Below, one piece after another: positions 50,411 to 60,904 of a stretch of DNA of 64,000 nucleotides. The stretch lies in NCBI GenBank assembly GCA_022072225.1, contig JAJVIC010000010.1, positions 62,001-126,000 on the forward strand, written 5' to 3'. The position numbers and the translations under genes are program-made. The notes under the pieces are model-generated. The model saw only the letters and a program-made list of their open reading frames with translations, made no database searches and was not told the origin of the DNA. This DNA is from Bacteroidia bacterium. Lineage in GTDB: Bacteria > Bacteroidota > Bacteroidia > SXHM01. The stretch's first letter is position 1. Every line of letters begins with the position of its first letter.

Positions 50411-53400
50411 TTATCGTGCTATAGTTATTGGTCCGGTATAAGGCTCTGTGGCTCCGTCATGCAGGTCTATTACATAATAGTAGGTTCCTACAGGAAGGTC
50501 GTTTCCTTTGTATTTTCCATCCCAAGGTGTTCCGTATCCTTTGGAGTAGAACAACTCCTGACCCCAGCGGTTGTAAACCATTACTTCTGCTTCAGGGAAA
50601 TTATTGATAAAGTCAATAATCCAGGTGTCGTTTATTCCGTCATTGTTCGGAGTAATACCATCAGGGAATTCGATACCCGGAGAAACTTCAACGGTTAAAG
50701 AGTCGGTTGCAGAGCATCCGTTTTCATCGGTTCCGGTTACATAGTAGTAAGTGGTTTGGGTTGGTGATGCAACCGGGTTGTAGATATTTGGATTATCTAA
50801 TCCATCGCTTGGTGACCATGAGTAGGTTCCGTTGGTTCCCGCACCCGAAGCTTCTAACTGCACCGTAGTTCCCGAAAGAATTTCGGCACCCGCACCTGCA
50901 TCAATTACAGGAAGAGGGTTAACGGTGATGGTAATGGTATCGTAATCCACACAGCTGAAGTTGGTAACCTGCACTACATAAGTTGTAGTGGTGGTAATGG
51001 TTGCAATCGGGTTGTCAATGTTATTGTAGTTTAAACCCGAAGCAGGAGTCCATAAGTAACCGCTTCCGCCTGAAGCCTGAAGCTGCACCTGTTCGCCAAT
51101 ACAAATGGTAACATCTTCACCGGCATTTGCATCAATTACTATCTGCTCAATAACGGTTACTGAAAGTGTTACCTGACAGCCTGTGTTGTCGGTAACGGTT
51201 ACGGTATAAACACCCGGAAGCAAGTTGCTGATGTCTTCCGTTGTTGCTCCGTTATCCCAATCAAACGTGTAACCCGGTACGCCACCTGATACAGTCAGGT
51301 CAATAGCTCCGTTGTCGGTATTGGTACAGGTTGGTGCAGTTACCGAAGCAGAAGCCAGCAGAATTGGTGGCTCATCAATGGTAACTGAAGACTGACTGGT
51401 ACAACCGTTGGCATCGGTTACAGTAACGGTGTATGTTCCTGCGCAAAGACCTGTTGCCGTTGCAGTTGTTTGTCCGCCCGGAACCCACAGATAAGCATAA
51501 GGTGCAGTTCCGCCCTGAGCAATTACGGTGGCAGTTCCGTCACAGGTTCCACCGCAGCTTGCATCTACACCTGTAGCAGATGTAGTAAGCAATGCAGGTT
51601 CGGTAATGGTTACAGTTGAAGTTGAAACGCAGTTGGCTGCATCGGTAACCGTAACGGTATAGGTACCCGGGCAAAGATTAGTTGCCATAGCACCCGATTG
51701 TCCGTTATCCCACGAGAAGGTGTAAGGGGCAACACCGCCAGTAGCAATTGCAGTAGCAGTTCCATCGCACTCGCCAAAGCAGCTTACGTTTTGAACCAGA
51801 GGAATGGCAGTTGCCAAAGCATTCTGGTCGCTGATGGAGATGGTTGCGGTTGTGGTACAACCGATAGCATCGGTTACCAGCACGTTATAAGTTCCGATAC
51901 AAAGATCAATTGCCACACTGTCGGTTTGGTTGTTAGAGTCGTCCCACTGATAATTGTAAGGAGGTACACCACCCACTACATCCACTTCTGCAAAAGCATC
52001 GCAATTGCCTGCGCACAGTATTTCACTGAAGTTAGTAATTGAAGAAGTGAGAACAGGAGGTTCAAGAATAATTACATTCACTGAAATAGTACAGCCGTTG
52101 GTATCTGTAACCAACACCGAGTAATTGCCTGCACAAAGACCAACAGCGGTTTGCGTGGTTTGTCCGTCACTCCATAAAATATCGTAAGGAGGAGTTCCGC
52201 CACCTATGTTGGCAGTAGCTGTTCCGTCACACACACCACCGCAGCTTGCGTTGGTTGAAGTCGGGAACAGAGTCAGAATTGGAGGCTCGGTGATTACAAT
52301 GGTTTGTGTTGTGTCGCAACCGTTTGCATCTGTAACTGTTATGGTATAAGTTCCGGCACAAAGGTTTGTTGCCGTAGCTGTTGTTTGTCCAGATGGCGAC
52401 CACAGATAAGAGTATCCGGGTGTTCCACCGCTTGGGCTTGCTGATGCAGAACCATCGCAAAGGCCACCGCAACTCACATTGTTAATCACTGTTGCATCAA
52501 ACACAAGTAAAGTTGGCTCGGTAACAGTTGCTGAGTCTGTTCCTGTGCAACCATTTGCATCGGTTACAACCAACACATAGGTTCCGGGGCAAAGGCTATC
52601 CACAACGTTTCCGGTTTCGGTGTTTGGTGTGTTTGTCCATGCATAAGTGTAAGGACCTGTTCCGCCCGAAGGTGTTGCAGTAATATCTGCGTTGCAGAAA
52701 CCAAAGCAGGTTACATCATTGGTTGCAAACGCAATGGTAATTGCAGCCGGTTCGGTAACGTTAACGGTAGCAGACCTTACACAGCCTAATGAGTCAGTAA
52801 CACTGACAGTATAGATACCTGCGCAGAGTGCGGTAGCGGTATCACCTGTTTGAGAAGTTGGGTTCCATGAGTAGGTGTAGCCTGTAACTAACGAAGGAGT
52901 ACCGCCAGTAGCAACTACCCAAGCCGATGCATCGCAAACACCGTTGCAACTTGCCGGCAACATATCGGTTGAAAGAATAATGTCTGTTGGCTCACCAATG
53001 GTTACTGAAATAGTTTCAACACATCCGTTGGCATCGGTAACATCTACCGTGTAAGTTCCGGCACAAAGACCTGTTGCAGTTTGTGTGGTTTGTAAATCAC
53101 TCCACAGGTAAGTGTATGGGCCTATTCCGCCTGAAGCGGTTACAGTTGCCGTACCATCACATGCACCGAAGCAAAGCGCGTCTGTCCATGAAACGGAAAG
53201 AACAAGCGGTGTTGGTTCAGTAATATCGGCATCTGTAGTATCGGTTGCAAAACATCCGTTTGCATCGGTAACATCCACAAAGTATTCACCGGGGCATAAG
53301 CCTGTTGCGGTTTGTGTGGTTTGTCCGTCATTCCACAGGTAAGTGAAAGGTCCTGTTCCACCGCTTACGTTTGCAGTAGCTGTTCCGTCACATGCGCTGT

Positions 53401-56400
53401 TACAGAGAACATCTGTTGTAGAAACTGTTACAGTAAGCAGTTGCGGTTCGGTAATGGTTACCACTGCAGAAGCATTACAGTTGTTGGCATCTGTAATGGT
53501 AATAGTGTATTGTCCTGCACAAAGTCCGGTAACGGTATCATTTGTTGTATTAGCCAAGTCGTTCCATTGATAAGAGAACGGTGGCACACCGCCAGTTACC
53601 GAAACACTTGCGGAAGCATCGCATAATCCGAAGCAACTTACATTTACCTGAGCAGTTGTAAGTGTTAACCCGTTAGGTGCAGAAAGTGTTACGTTATCCT
53701 GTACGGAGCATCCGTTTGCATCCGTAACAGTAACCGTATAAGTCTGTGCGCAAAGCCCTGTTGCTGTGTCGTTGGTTGTTCCGGGAATATCATTCCACAG
53801 ATAGGTATAAGGACCAACACCGCCTGAAGCAACTACTGTTGCCTGACCATCGCAAATTCCGCTGCAAGAAAGGTCAATCACATTGGTGAAAGAAGTAGTT
53901 AATGGTGCAGGCTCATTTATAGTAACAGTAGCCAAGACAATACAACCATTGGCATCTGTAACGGTAGCTGTATAGGTTCCGGCACACAAACCTGTTGCTG
54001 TTTGAGTAGTTTGTATCGGTGTAGTGTTCCATGAGTAAGAGTATCCGGGAGTTCCACCGGCAGGGGTAACGGTAGCCGTTCCGTTGCAGTTTCCGTTACA
54101 ATCAACATCGGTTCCCGATGCAGTTGCCGTTAAACCTGTAGGATCAGTTATGGTAGCACTTGCCGTTTGTGAACAACCACCGGCATCCGTAACAGTAACA
54201 CTGTAAACACCTGCGCAAAGGCCTGAAGCATTGAATGTAGTGCTCACATTTGGTGACCATGAATACGAGTAAGGCAATGTTCCGCCCGAAGGAATAACAT
54301 CAATTGTTCCGTTGCATGAACCTGAGCAGCTGCTGTTCTGAACTACTAAGAAGCTAAGTGCAACCGGTGCCGGTTCTGAAATGGTGATTAAGTCAGTTGC
54401 CACACAACCGTTGGCATCTGTAACCTGAACAGTGTAGGTTCCTGCACAAAGGTTGGTGATGGTAGCAGTAGTTGCTCCGGTACTCCATAGGTATGTATAA
54501 GGAGCAGTGCCAAGAGTTACAGTTACGGTAGCTGTTCCGTCACAAACACCGCTGCAGCTTGCATCGGTGCCTGAAAGCACAATGCTGGAAGCAGGAATAT
54601 TGTTTACAGGAATTGCAACCGATTCGGTACAGCCGTTAGCATCGGTGATATCAACTGTATAAACACCGGCACATAATGCGGTAATTGAATTTGTGGTTTG
54701 TCCGCCACCCCATAAGTAAGTGTAAGGAGCCAAACCGCCTGAAGGCGCAAGTGTAATACTTCCGTTGCATAAACCGCAATCGGCTGTAACCACAGTTTCG
54801 TTTGCCTGAATTTGAGCAGGCTCTGAAATGGTAACAGGTTGTGTTAATACACAGTTGTTGGTATCTGAAATCTGAACGTTGTAAGTTCCGGCACAAAGTC
54901 CTGAAACGCTGTTAGTGGTTTGAGCGCCCGGAACCCATAAGAAAGTATAAGGAGCGCCTCCGCCAACAGGTGTTACAGTTGCAGAACCATCGCACACTCC
55001 GAAGCAGCTTGCATCAGTAGTTGTTACGTTAGCACTGGTTGGTCCGCCAAGGTTGCTGATAGGTATTGCAAAACTTCCAACGCAACCGTTGGCATCTGTT
55101 ACAAATACAGGATAAACACCTGCGCAAAGGTTAGTAGCTGTTGCAGTGGTTGCGCCTGTTCCCCATAAATAAGTGTAAGGAGCAGTTCCGCCTGAAGGGG
55201 TTACGGTAGCTGTTGCATCGCACAAACCGCAGGTGGCAGGAGTTGAGTTGGTGCTGATGGTAATAACTGAAGGCTCGATAATAGTAGCTGAGGTTGTTGC
55301 CGCACAGTTGTTATCATCAGTAACAGTAACACTATATGTTCCGCCAGAAAGATTGCTGATGTCTTGTGTGGTTTGTCCGTTGCTCCACAGGTAAGTGTAA
55401 GGAGCAGTTCCACCGGCAACACTCAGGTCTATAGAACCATCGGTGTTTCCATTGCAGGAAATATTAGTTGCAATTGCATTAAGAACAATAATAGCAGGTT
55501 CTGGAACGGAGATATTGATTGTTCCCTGACATCCGTTGGCATCAGTAACTGTGCAAACAACAGGTCCGGCACAAATGTTTGTAATGGATGAGGTTGTTTG
55601 CCCACCCGGAGTCCACAGATAGGTATAAGGAGCGGTTCCACCGGTTACTGATACACTTGCAGAAGCATCACAAACTCCGTTGCAGCTTGCAGCGGTTGTA
55701 GTTGGTGTGATTACGATAGGAGCAGGTTCACTTAAATTAATAACCAGTGTTTCCTGACAACCGTTGGCATCTGTTACTGTAACGGTATAACTTCCTGCAC
55801 AAAGGTTGGTAATGTTAGGTGTGGTTTGTCCGCCCGGTGACCATGAATAGGTGTAGGGTGCTGTTCCTCCTGAAGGAGTAACGGTAATGCTACCGTCACA
55901 AACTCCGTTACAACTTGGATCATCGGATGTGACATTAATTACAATGGCTGTAGCATTGTTTACTGTAACGGTTTCAATGGTTGAGCAACCGTTAGCATCT
56001 GTAACTGTAACGCTGTAAACACCTGAACAAAGTCCTGTTGCAGTCTGTGTTGTTTGAACAGGAACAGTATTCCATGCATAGCTGTAGGCAGGTGTTCCTC
56101 CTGCCGGTGTTACTGTTGCAGTTCCGTTGCAAATACCGGTGCAGGTAGCAGGTGTGCTGCTGGTAGTAGCGGTAACGGTAAGCGGCTGAGCAATTACAAC
56201 TGTAGCTGTATCATCGCATCCATTAGCGTCAGTGATTACTACCTGGTAAGTTCCGGCACATTGATTAGTAATGCTGATGGTGGTTTGTAAGCCAGGCAAC
56301 CATTGGTAGGTGTAAGAAGGAGTTCCTCCCACTTGTGAGGCAGTAGCGCTTCCGTCACAAATACCCTGACAGGTAGCAGGAGATTGAGTAGCCGAAGCAA

Positions 56401-59400
56401 TTAAATCTGCGGGTTGACTGATGGTAACACTTGATTGAGCTGTACAACCGTTGGCATCGGTAACGGTAACGGTGAAAACTCCTGAGCAAAGTCCTGTTGC
56501 TGTTTGTGTGGTTTGCCCGCCCGGCCATGCATAAGTATAAGGAGCTGTTCCGCCACTTGCAGTAACTGTAGCACTTCCGTTGCAAAGCCCAAAGCAGGTT
56601 ACGTTAGAACTTGAAGAAATGCTCGCTGTAAGTGCAGAAGCAGGCTGAGTAATTACTATATTATTAACAGAGGCGGTACATCCGTTAGCATCCGTAACAA
56701 CAACTGAATATGTTCCGGGTGCAAGACCGGTGCGGTCTTGAGTTGTTTGTCCGCTTGGAGTCCATAAGTAGGAGTAAGGACCGGTACCACCGCTTACGCT
56801 TACATCAATTGTTCCGTTTGCTGCGCCAAAGCAGGTTACGTTGGTATGGGTTTCAGATGCTGATAATACAAGTGGCTGGGTAATGGTTACAGGCAAATTA
56901 GCTGTACATCCATTTGCATCAGTAACTGTTACGGTATAAGTTCCGGGTGCAAGTCCGGTGCGGTCTTGAGTTGTTTGTCCGCTTGGTGCCCAAAGGTAAG
57001 TATAAGGAGCAGTTCCGCCTGAAACACTGATATCAATACTTCCATTGTTGGCTCCGTTACAGGTAACATTTACATGGGTTTCGGTAATTACTATGGCAGT
57101 TGGCTGGGATACGGTGTAAGAGTATGTTCCACCACAACCATTGGCATCGCTGAAAGTAAGAATATAAGTTCCGGCTGCAAGTCCGGTAATGTCTTGCGTG
57201 GTAGCACCGCCCGGAGACCATGAATAAGTATATCCAGGAGTTCCTCCGCTTACGGTTAAATCAATTGAACCGGTTCCACTGCCGTTACATGGAATGTTTG
57301 TTATATTAGCTGACAATGTAATTGGAGTTGGTTCGGTGACTGTATAAATGGCGAATGAAGTACAGCCCGTGTTTACATCGGTAACGCTAACTGAATAGGA
57401 ACCGGCAGGAATAGCAGATAAGTCCTGAGTAGTTGCTCCGTTACTCCATACATAGGTATAGTTTCCTGAACCACCTGCAACTGTTAAGTTGATGGCTCCG
57501 GTTGTTCCGCCTGCACAGTTGATGTTTGTGATTGCAACAGAAAGAGTGAATGCAGAAGTTTCGCTAACAGTAAAAGATGAATTAGCTGTGCAACCGTTAG
57601 CATCGGTAACTGTTACGTTATAGATAGCTCCCGGTAAACTGCTGATGTCTTGAGTAGTTGCTCCGTTAGTCCACAGGTAAGTGTATGGTGCGGTTCCGCC
57701 TGATACGGTGAGGTCAATGGCTCCTGTACTTGAACTGCAACTTGAGTTGGTAGTGCTTGCTGTAAGTGTCATGCTGCTGCCTGCGGTAACCACAAAACTT
57801 GAAATACCCGAACAGCCCGATACTACATCGGTAACTGTTACGTTATAAGTTCCGGGAGAAAGACCTGTGCGGTCTTGTGTAGTTTGTCCGCTAGGTGACC
57901 ATAAATAAGAGTAGTTTCCTGAACCGCCCGAAACGCTAACATCAATGGCTCCGTTTGTTGCTACGCAGTTTGTAGCCGGAGTTACCACTCCTGAAACCGA
58001 AGGTGCGCCTGTTTCTGAAACATTGATAGCCTGTACCTGAACACAACCAAGCGTTACATCGGTAACTGTTACAGTATAGGTATTAGGGGCAAGTCCTGTT
58101 AAATCCTGTGTTGTTGCTGCACCGGGTGACCATGAATAGGTATAGTTACCTGAACCACCTGAAATGCTGATGTCAATTGATCCGGTGTTGGCATTGCACT
58201 GTGAGTTTACTACACTTACAATATTTACTGTAAGGTTGGAGATTTCGGTAATGGTAACATTGAGGTTGGCTGTGCAACCTCCATTGTCGGTTACTGTAAC
58301 CGAGTAGAAGCCTGCTGCCAATCCGCTTAAATCCTGAGTAGTTGCACCGTTGCTCCAACCGTAGGTGTAGGGTGCAGTTCCTCCTGATACGCTCAGGTTG
58401 ATGGAACCATTTGTTCCTCCGTTGCAACTTACGTTTACATGGGTTTCGGTTAATACGATTGCTGCAGGTTGTGTTACAGCAAATCCTGCTCCGGCTGTGC
58501 AACCGTTGGCATCGGTAATAGTTACTGTATAAGTACCTACTCCAAGTCCGCTTAAATCTTGTGTGGTTTGTCCTCCTGGTGACCATAAATAAGTGTATGG
58601 CGGAGTTGCTCCTCCTATGGTAAGGTCTATACTCCCATTGCTGCCACCATTGCAGGTTACGTGTATAACATCAACAAATCCGTTATATCCTGCAGGTTGT
58701 GTAATGGTAAACGACAGAAATGAAGAGCATCCGGTAGAAGCATCGGTTACTGAAACACTGTAGGTTCCTGGTGAAAGGTTACTGATATCTTGTGTTGTAG
58801 CACCGTTTGACCATGAATAGGTATAAGAGCCTGAGCCACCCGAAACGGTAAGATTAATGCTTCCGTTTCCGGCACCTGAGCAAGTTACGTCTGTTTCAAC
58901 AAATGTTACGGTGATGCCATTTGAGCCGCTTACTGCAAATACAGAATTGGCTGTACAGCCATTGGCATCGGTTACAGTAACGGAGTATACTCCGCCTCCA
59001 ATGTTGCTTATATCCTGTGTGGTTGCTCCGTTGCTCCAGGCATAGGTGAAAGGGCCTGTTCCGCCTGAAACGGTTAAATCTACTGCTCCGGTATTGGTGC
59101 TGCAATTTGAGTTGGTAACTGATCCGGAAAGTGTCATTGCATTGTTATATGAAACATTGAATGTTCCGATGGCAACACAGCCCGTAGTATTATCTGTTAC
59201 AGTAACGGTGTAGCTGCCCGGGGCAAGATTGGTTCGGTCTTGGGTAACTTGTCCGCCTGGTGACCACAAATAGGAATAGCTGCCTGAACCACCGGTTACT
59301 GTTATATCTATTGCTCCGTTGGTAGCATTGCAGTTGGTAGCGTTGGTAACATTTCCTGTTATATCGGGGTTCCCGGTGCTTTGTACATTGTTACCCAACA

Positions 59401-60655
59401 CGGCTGTGCAGCCCAGTGTTACATCGGTAACGGTAACGGTGTAAACAGCCGCAGCAAGGTTGCTGATGTCTTCTGTTGTAAAGCCCCCGGGTGACCATGA
59501 ATACGTGTAGTTTCCTGAACCGCCCGATACGGTAATATTAACAGCTCCGTCACTCGCTCCGCAGGTTGCATCGGTAATAAGTGATGAAACGCTGAGGTTG
59601 GAGAGTTGTGTAATGGTAACGCTTTCAGTAGTGGTGCAACCGTTCGCATCCGTTACGGTCACCGAATAAAATCCGGGAGCTAATCCCGATAGGTCTTGTG
59701 TGGTTGCTCCGTTACTCCATGCGTAGGTGTAGGGTGCGGTTCCGCCTGAAACAGTAATGTCAATAGATCCGGTGTTGGAACCTGCACAATTTACATTCAC
59801 ATGTGTTTCAGAGGATGTAAGAACAGCCGGCTGTGTAACGGTAAGATTATTTACGGAAAGTGTACAACTATTGGCATCTGTTATTACTACTGAATATGTT
59901 CCTGCTGCAAGCCCGGCTACATCCTGAGTTGTTGCTCCGTTTGACCACAGATATGTGTAAGGCGATGTTCCTCCGCTTACTGTTAAATCAATGGATCCGT
60001 TGCTTTGGCCGTTGCAGAGTACGTTGGTAATTGTAGTACTTTGGCTCATTCCGGCCGGTTGGGTTACGGTTACACTGTTGCTTGTGGTACATCCGTTGGC
60101 ATCGGTAACTACTACGCTGTGAAGCCCTGCCGACAAACCTGTAGCGGTTTGTGTGGTTTGGTTGCTGGGCGACCATAAGTAAGTATAGTTTGGAGTTCCG
60201 CCTGAGGGTGTTACAGTTGCTGTTCCGTTTGCTCCCCCGTTACAACTAACGGGTGTAAATGATATGGTGCTTGAAACGCCAGCTGCCGGTTGTGTAATGG
60301 TTATAGTGGTTGAAACCTGTGTAGGTGAACATCCGCTGTTGTCAGATTCAAATACTACAACATAGTTTCCTGCAGGTAACCCTGTAAAGGTGTGGATGGT
60401 AGAGTTTCCGGTAAAGGATACAAATGTTGAAGGCACCTGAACGGCTGCAAAGTCAAAGGGGGCAATGCCTCCGGTACCGGTGATGGTAATTGTTCCATCA
60501 CTTCCTCCGAAGCAAGTAACAGGGGTCATGGTTGCTGAAATACCCAAGGGGCATTGCGCCTGTACTTTGTTGATTGTGAAAGAGAGCAGGAATACTGTAA
60601 GCAACAGGGTTGCACTTTTCAGAATAGTCTTCATAGGGCGTATAGATTTTTCCAT
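50411..60655 (-). CDS. sprB-like: Giant SprB-repeat adhesin with gliding-motility C-terminal domain
   Basis: 3,414 residues, one uninterrupted frame. Signal peptide about residues 8-34 (MKTILKSATLLLTVFLLSFT...; the ATG at 60634 fits better than 60655). Then 41 SprB-type repeats of about 75 residues to about 3165. Each has a Cys near its start (CNG..NGS), GG(T/S).PYTYLWS.G.TTQ, and an end VTVTDANGC. Two Ig/PKD-like domains (about 3170-3320, DANAGEDVTIC..., DAGAGAEILSG) follow, and a type B gliding-associated sorting domain (FPDGITPNNDGINDTW ... MVYNRWGQELF) closes the protein. Repeats 1-17, 23 and 41 have two cysteines; repeats 18-22 and 24-40 have two more that always occur together. Surface adhesin moved by the gliding motor or used for attachment. 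Confidence 0.93.
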   Translation of the reverse strand: MEKSIRPMKTILKSATLLLTVFLLSFTINKVQAQCPLGISATMTPVTCFGGSDGTITITGTGGIAPFDFAAVQVPSTFVSFTGNSTIHTFTGLPAGNYVVVFESDNSGCSPTQVSTTITITQPAAGVSSTISFTPVSCNGGANGTATVTPSGGTPNYTYLWSPSNQTTQTATGLSAGLHSVVVTDANGCTTSNSVTVTQPAGMSQSTTITNVLCNGQSNGSIDLTVSGGTSPYTYLWSNGATTQDVAGLAAGTYSVVITDANSCTLSVNNLTVTQPAVLTSSETHVNVNCAGSNTGSIDITVSGGTAPYTYAWSNGATTQDLSGLAPGFYSVTVTDANGCTTTESVTITQLSNLSVSSLITDATCGASDGAVNITVSGGSGNYTYSWSPGGFTTEDISNLAAAVYTVTVTDVTLGCTAVLGNNVQSTGNPDITGNVTNATNCNATNGAIDITVTGGSGSYSYLWSPGGQVTQDRTNLAPGSYTVTVTDNTTGCVAIGTFNVSYNNAMTLSGSVTNSNCSTNTGAVDLTVSGGTGPFTYAWSNGATTQDISNIGGGVYSVTVTDANGCTANSVFAVSGSNGITVTFVETDVTCSGAGNGSINLTVSGGSGSYTYSWSNGATTQDISNLSPGTYSVSVTDASTGCSSFLSFTITQPAGYNGFVDVIHVTCNGGSNGSIDLTIGGATPPYTYLWSPGGQTTQDLSGLGVGTYTVTITDANGCTAGAGFAVTQPAAIVLTETHVNVSCNGGTNGSINLSVSGGTAPYTYGWSNGATTQDLSGLAAGFYSVTVTDNGGCTANLNVTITEISNLTVNIVSVVNSQCNANTGSIDISISGGSGNYTYSWSPGAATTQDLTGLAPNTYTVTVTDVTLGCVQVQAINVSETGAPSVSGVVTPATNCVATNGAIDVSVSGGSGNYSYLWSPSGQTTQDRTGLSPGTYNVTVTDVVSGCSGISSFVVTAGSSMTLTASTTNSSCSSSTGAIDLTVSGGTAPYTYLWTNGATTQDISSLPGAIYNVTVTDANGCTANSSFTVSETSAFTLSVAITNINCAGGTTGAINLTVAGGSGNYTYVWSNGATTQDLSAIPAGSYSVSVTDVNTGCTSFAIYTVTEPTPITLSANITNIPCNGSGTGSIDLTVSGGTPGYTYSWSPGGATTQDITGLAAGTYILTFSDANGCGGTYSYTVSQPTAIVITETHVNVTCNGANNGSIDISVSGGTAPYTYLWAPSGQTTQDRTGLAPGTYTVTVTDANGCTANLPVTITQPLVLSASETHTNVTCFGAANGTIDVSVSGGTGPYSYLWTPSGQTTQDRTGLAPGTYSVVVTDANGCTASVNNIVITQPASALTASISSSSNVTCFGLCNGSATVTASGGTAPYTYAWPGGQTTQTATGLCSGVFTVTVTDANGCTAQSSVTISQPADLIASATQSPATCQGICDGSATASQVGGTPSYTYQWLPGLQTTISITNQCAGTYQVVITDANGCDDTATVVIAQPLTVTATTSSTPATCTGICNGTATVTPAGGTPAYSYAWNTVPVQTTQTATGLCSGVYSVTVTDANGCSTIETVTVNNATAIVINVTSDDPSCNGVCDGSITVTPSGGTAPYTYSWSPGGQTTPNITNLCAGSYTVTVTDANGCQETLVINLSEPAPIVITPTTTAASCNGVCDASASVSVTGGTAPYTYLWTPGGQTTSSITNICAGPVVCTVTDANGCQGTINISVPEPAIIVLNAIATNISCNGNTDGSIDLSVAGGTAPYTYLWSNGQTTQDISNLSGGTYSVTVTDDNNCAATTSATIIEPSVITISTNSTPATCGLCDATATVTPSGGTAPYTYLWGTGATTATATNLCAGVYPVFVTDANGCVGSFAIPISNLGGPTSANVTTTDASCFGVCDGSATVTPVGGGAPYTFLWVPGAQTTNSVSGLCAGTYNVQISDTNNCVLTQPVTISEPAQIQANETVVTADCGLCNGSITLAPSGGLAPYTYLWGGGQTTNSITALCAGVYTVDITDANGCTESVAIPVNNIPASSIVLSGTDASCSGVCDGTATVTVTLGTAPYTYLWSTGATTATITNLCAGTYTVQVTDANGCVATDLITISEPAPVALSFLVVQNSSCSGSCNGTIDVIPSGGTLPYSYSWSPNVSTTFNASGLCAGVYSVTVTDAGGCSQTASATITDPTGLTATASGTDVDCNGNCNGTATVTPAGGTPGYSYSWNTTPIQTTQTATGLCAGTYTATVTDANGCIVLATVTINEPAPLTTSFTNVIDLSCSGICDGQATVVASGGVGPYTYLWNDIPGTTNDTATGLCAQTYTVTVTDANGCSVQDNVTLSAPNGLTLTTAQVNVSCFGLCDASASVSVTGGVPPFSYQWNDLANTTNDTVTGLCAGQYTITITDANNCNASAVVTITEPQLLTVTVSTTDVLCNSACDGTATANVSGGTGPFTYLWNDGQTTQTATGLCPGEYFVDVTDANGCFATDTTDADITEPTPLVLSVSWTDALCFGACDGTATVTASGGIGPYTYLWSDLQTTQTATGLCAGTYTVDVTDANGCVETISVTIGEPTDIILSTDMLPASCNGVCDASAWVVATGGTPSLVTGYTYSWNPTSQTGDTATALCAGIYTVSVTDSLGCVRSATVNVTEPAAITIAFATNDVTCFGFCNADITATPSGGTGPYTYAWTNTPNTETGNVVDSLCPGTYVLVVTDANGCTGTDSATVTEPTLLVFDATVINNVSCGGLCDGSASASPSGGTPGYSYLWSPSGQTTATATNLCAGTYTITVTDANGCDTTQTIVITEPPILTLFPTSTNASCGGVCDGTATANIGGGTPPYDILWSDGQTTQTAVGLCAGNYSVLVTDTNGCTISVNVIILEPPVLTSSITNFSEILCAGNCDAFAEVDVVGGVPPYNYQWDDSNNQTDSVAIDLCIGTYNVLVTDAIGCTTTATISISDQNALATAIPLVQNVSCFGECDGTATAIATGGVAPYTFSWDNGQSGAMATNLCPGTYTVTVTDAANCVSTSTVTITEPALLTTSATGVDASCGGTCDGTATVIAQGGTAPYAYLWVPGGQTTATATGLCAGTYTVTVTDANGCTSQSSVTIDEPPILLASASVTAPTCTNTDNGAIDLTVSGGVPGYTFDWDNGATTEDISNLLPGVYTVTVTDNTGCQVTLSVTVIEQIVIDANAGEDVTICIGEQVQLQASGGSGYLWTPASGLNYNNIDNPIATITTTTTYVVQVTNFSCVDYDTITITVNPLPVIDAGAGAEILSGTTVQLEASGAGTNGTYSWSPSDGLDNPNIYNPVASPTQTTYYYVTGTDENGCSATDSLTVEVSPGIEFPDGITPNNDGINDTWIIDFINNFPEAEVMVYNRWGQELFYSKGYGTPWDGKYKGNDLPVGTYYYVIDLHDGATEPYTGPITIAR

Positions 60656-60904
60656 AGGTTTCGGGTTGGAACTAGTGTAAATTCAGCATAAAAATACATC
60701 TTTCCTGATATAAGCAAAATTATATTGCTGCTTTATTTTTGAACGGGTGTTAAACGCAAAGAAACAAAAAGGGTTGTCGTTTGTCGAAAATTCTTTTTCC
60801 CTTGCCTGTTAGGCATTTCAGGGTATATTTCATTGAAAAGATGCAAATCTGTGAGCTGAGGTTACTAACAATTTCACAGGTTAAAATAGAATGAAGAAAT
60901 GGTT

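Noticed and set aside
51698-52042. Long open frames antisense to the giant adhesin
   Set aside because: They are by-products of the repetitive, Thr/Gly/Val-rich coding sequence and show no start signals or recognisable domains.
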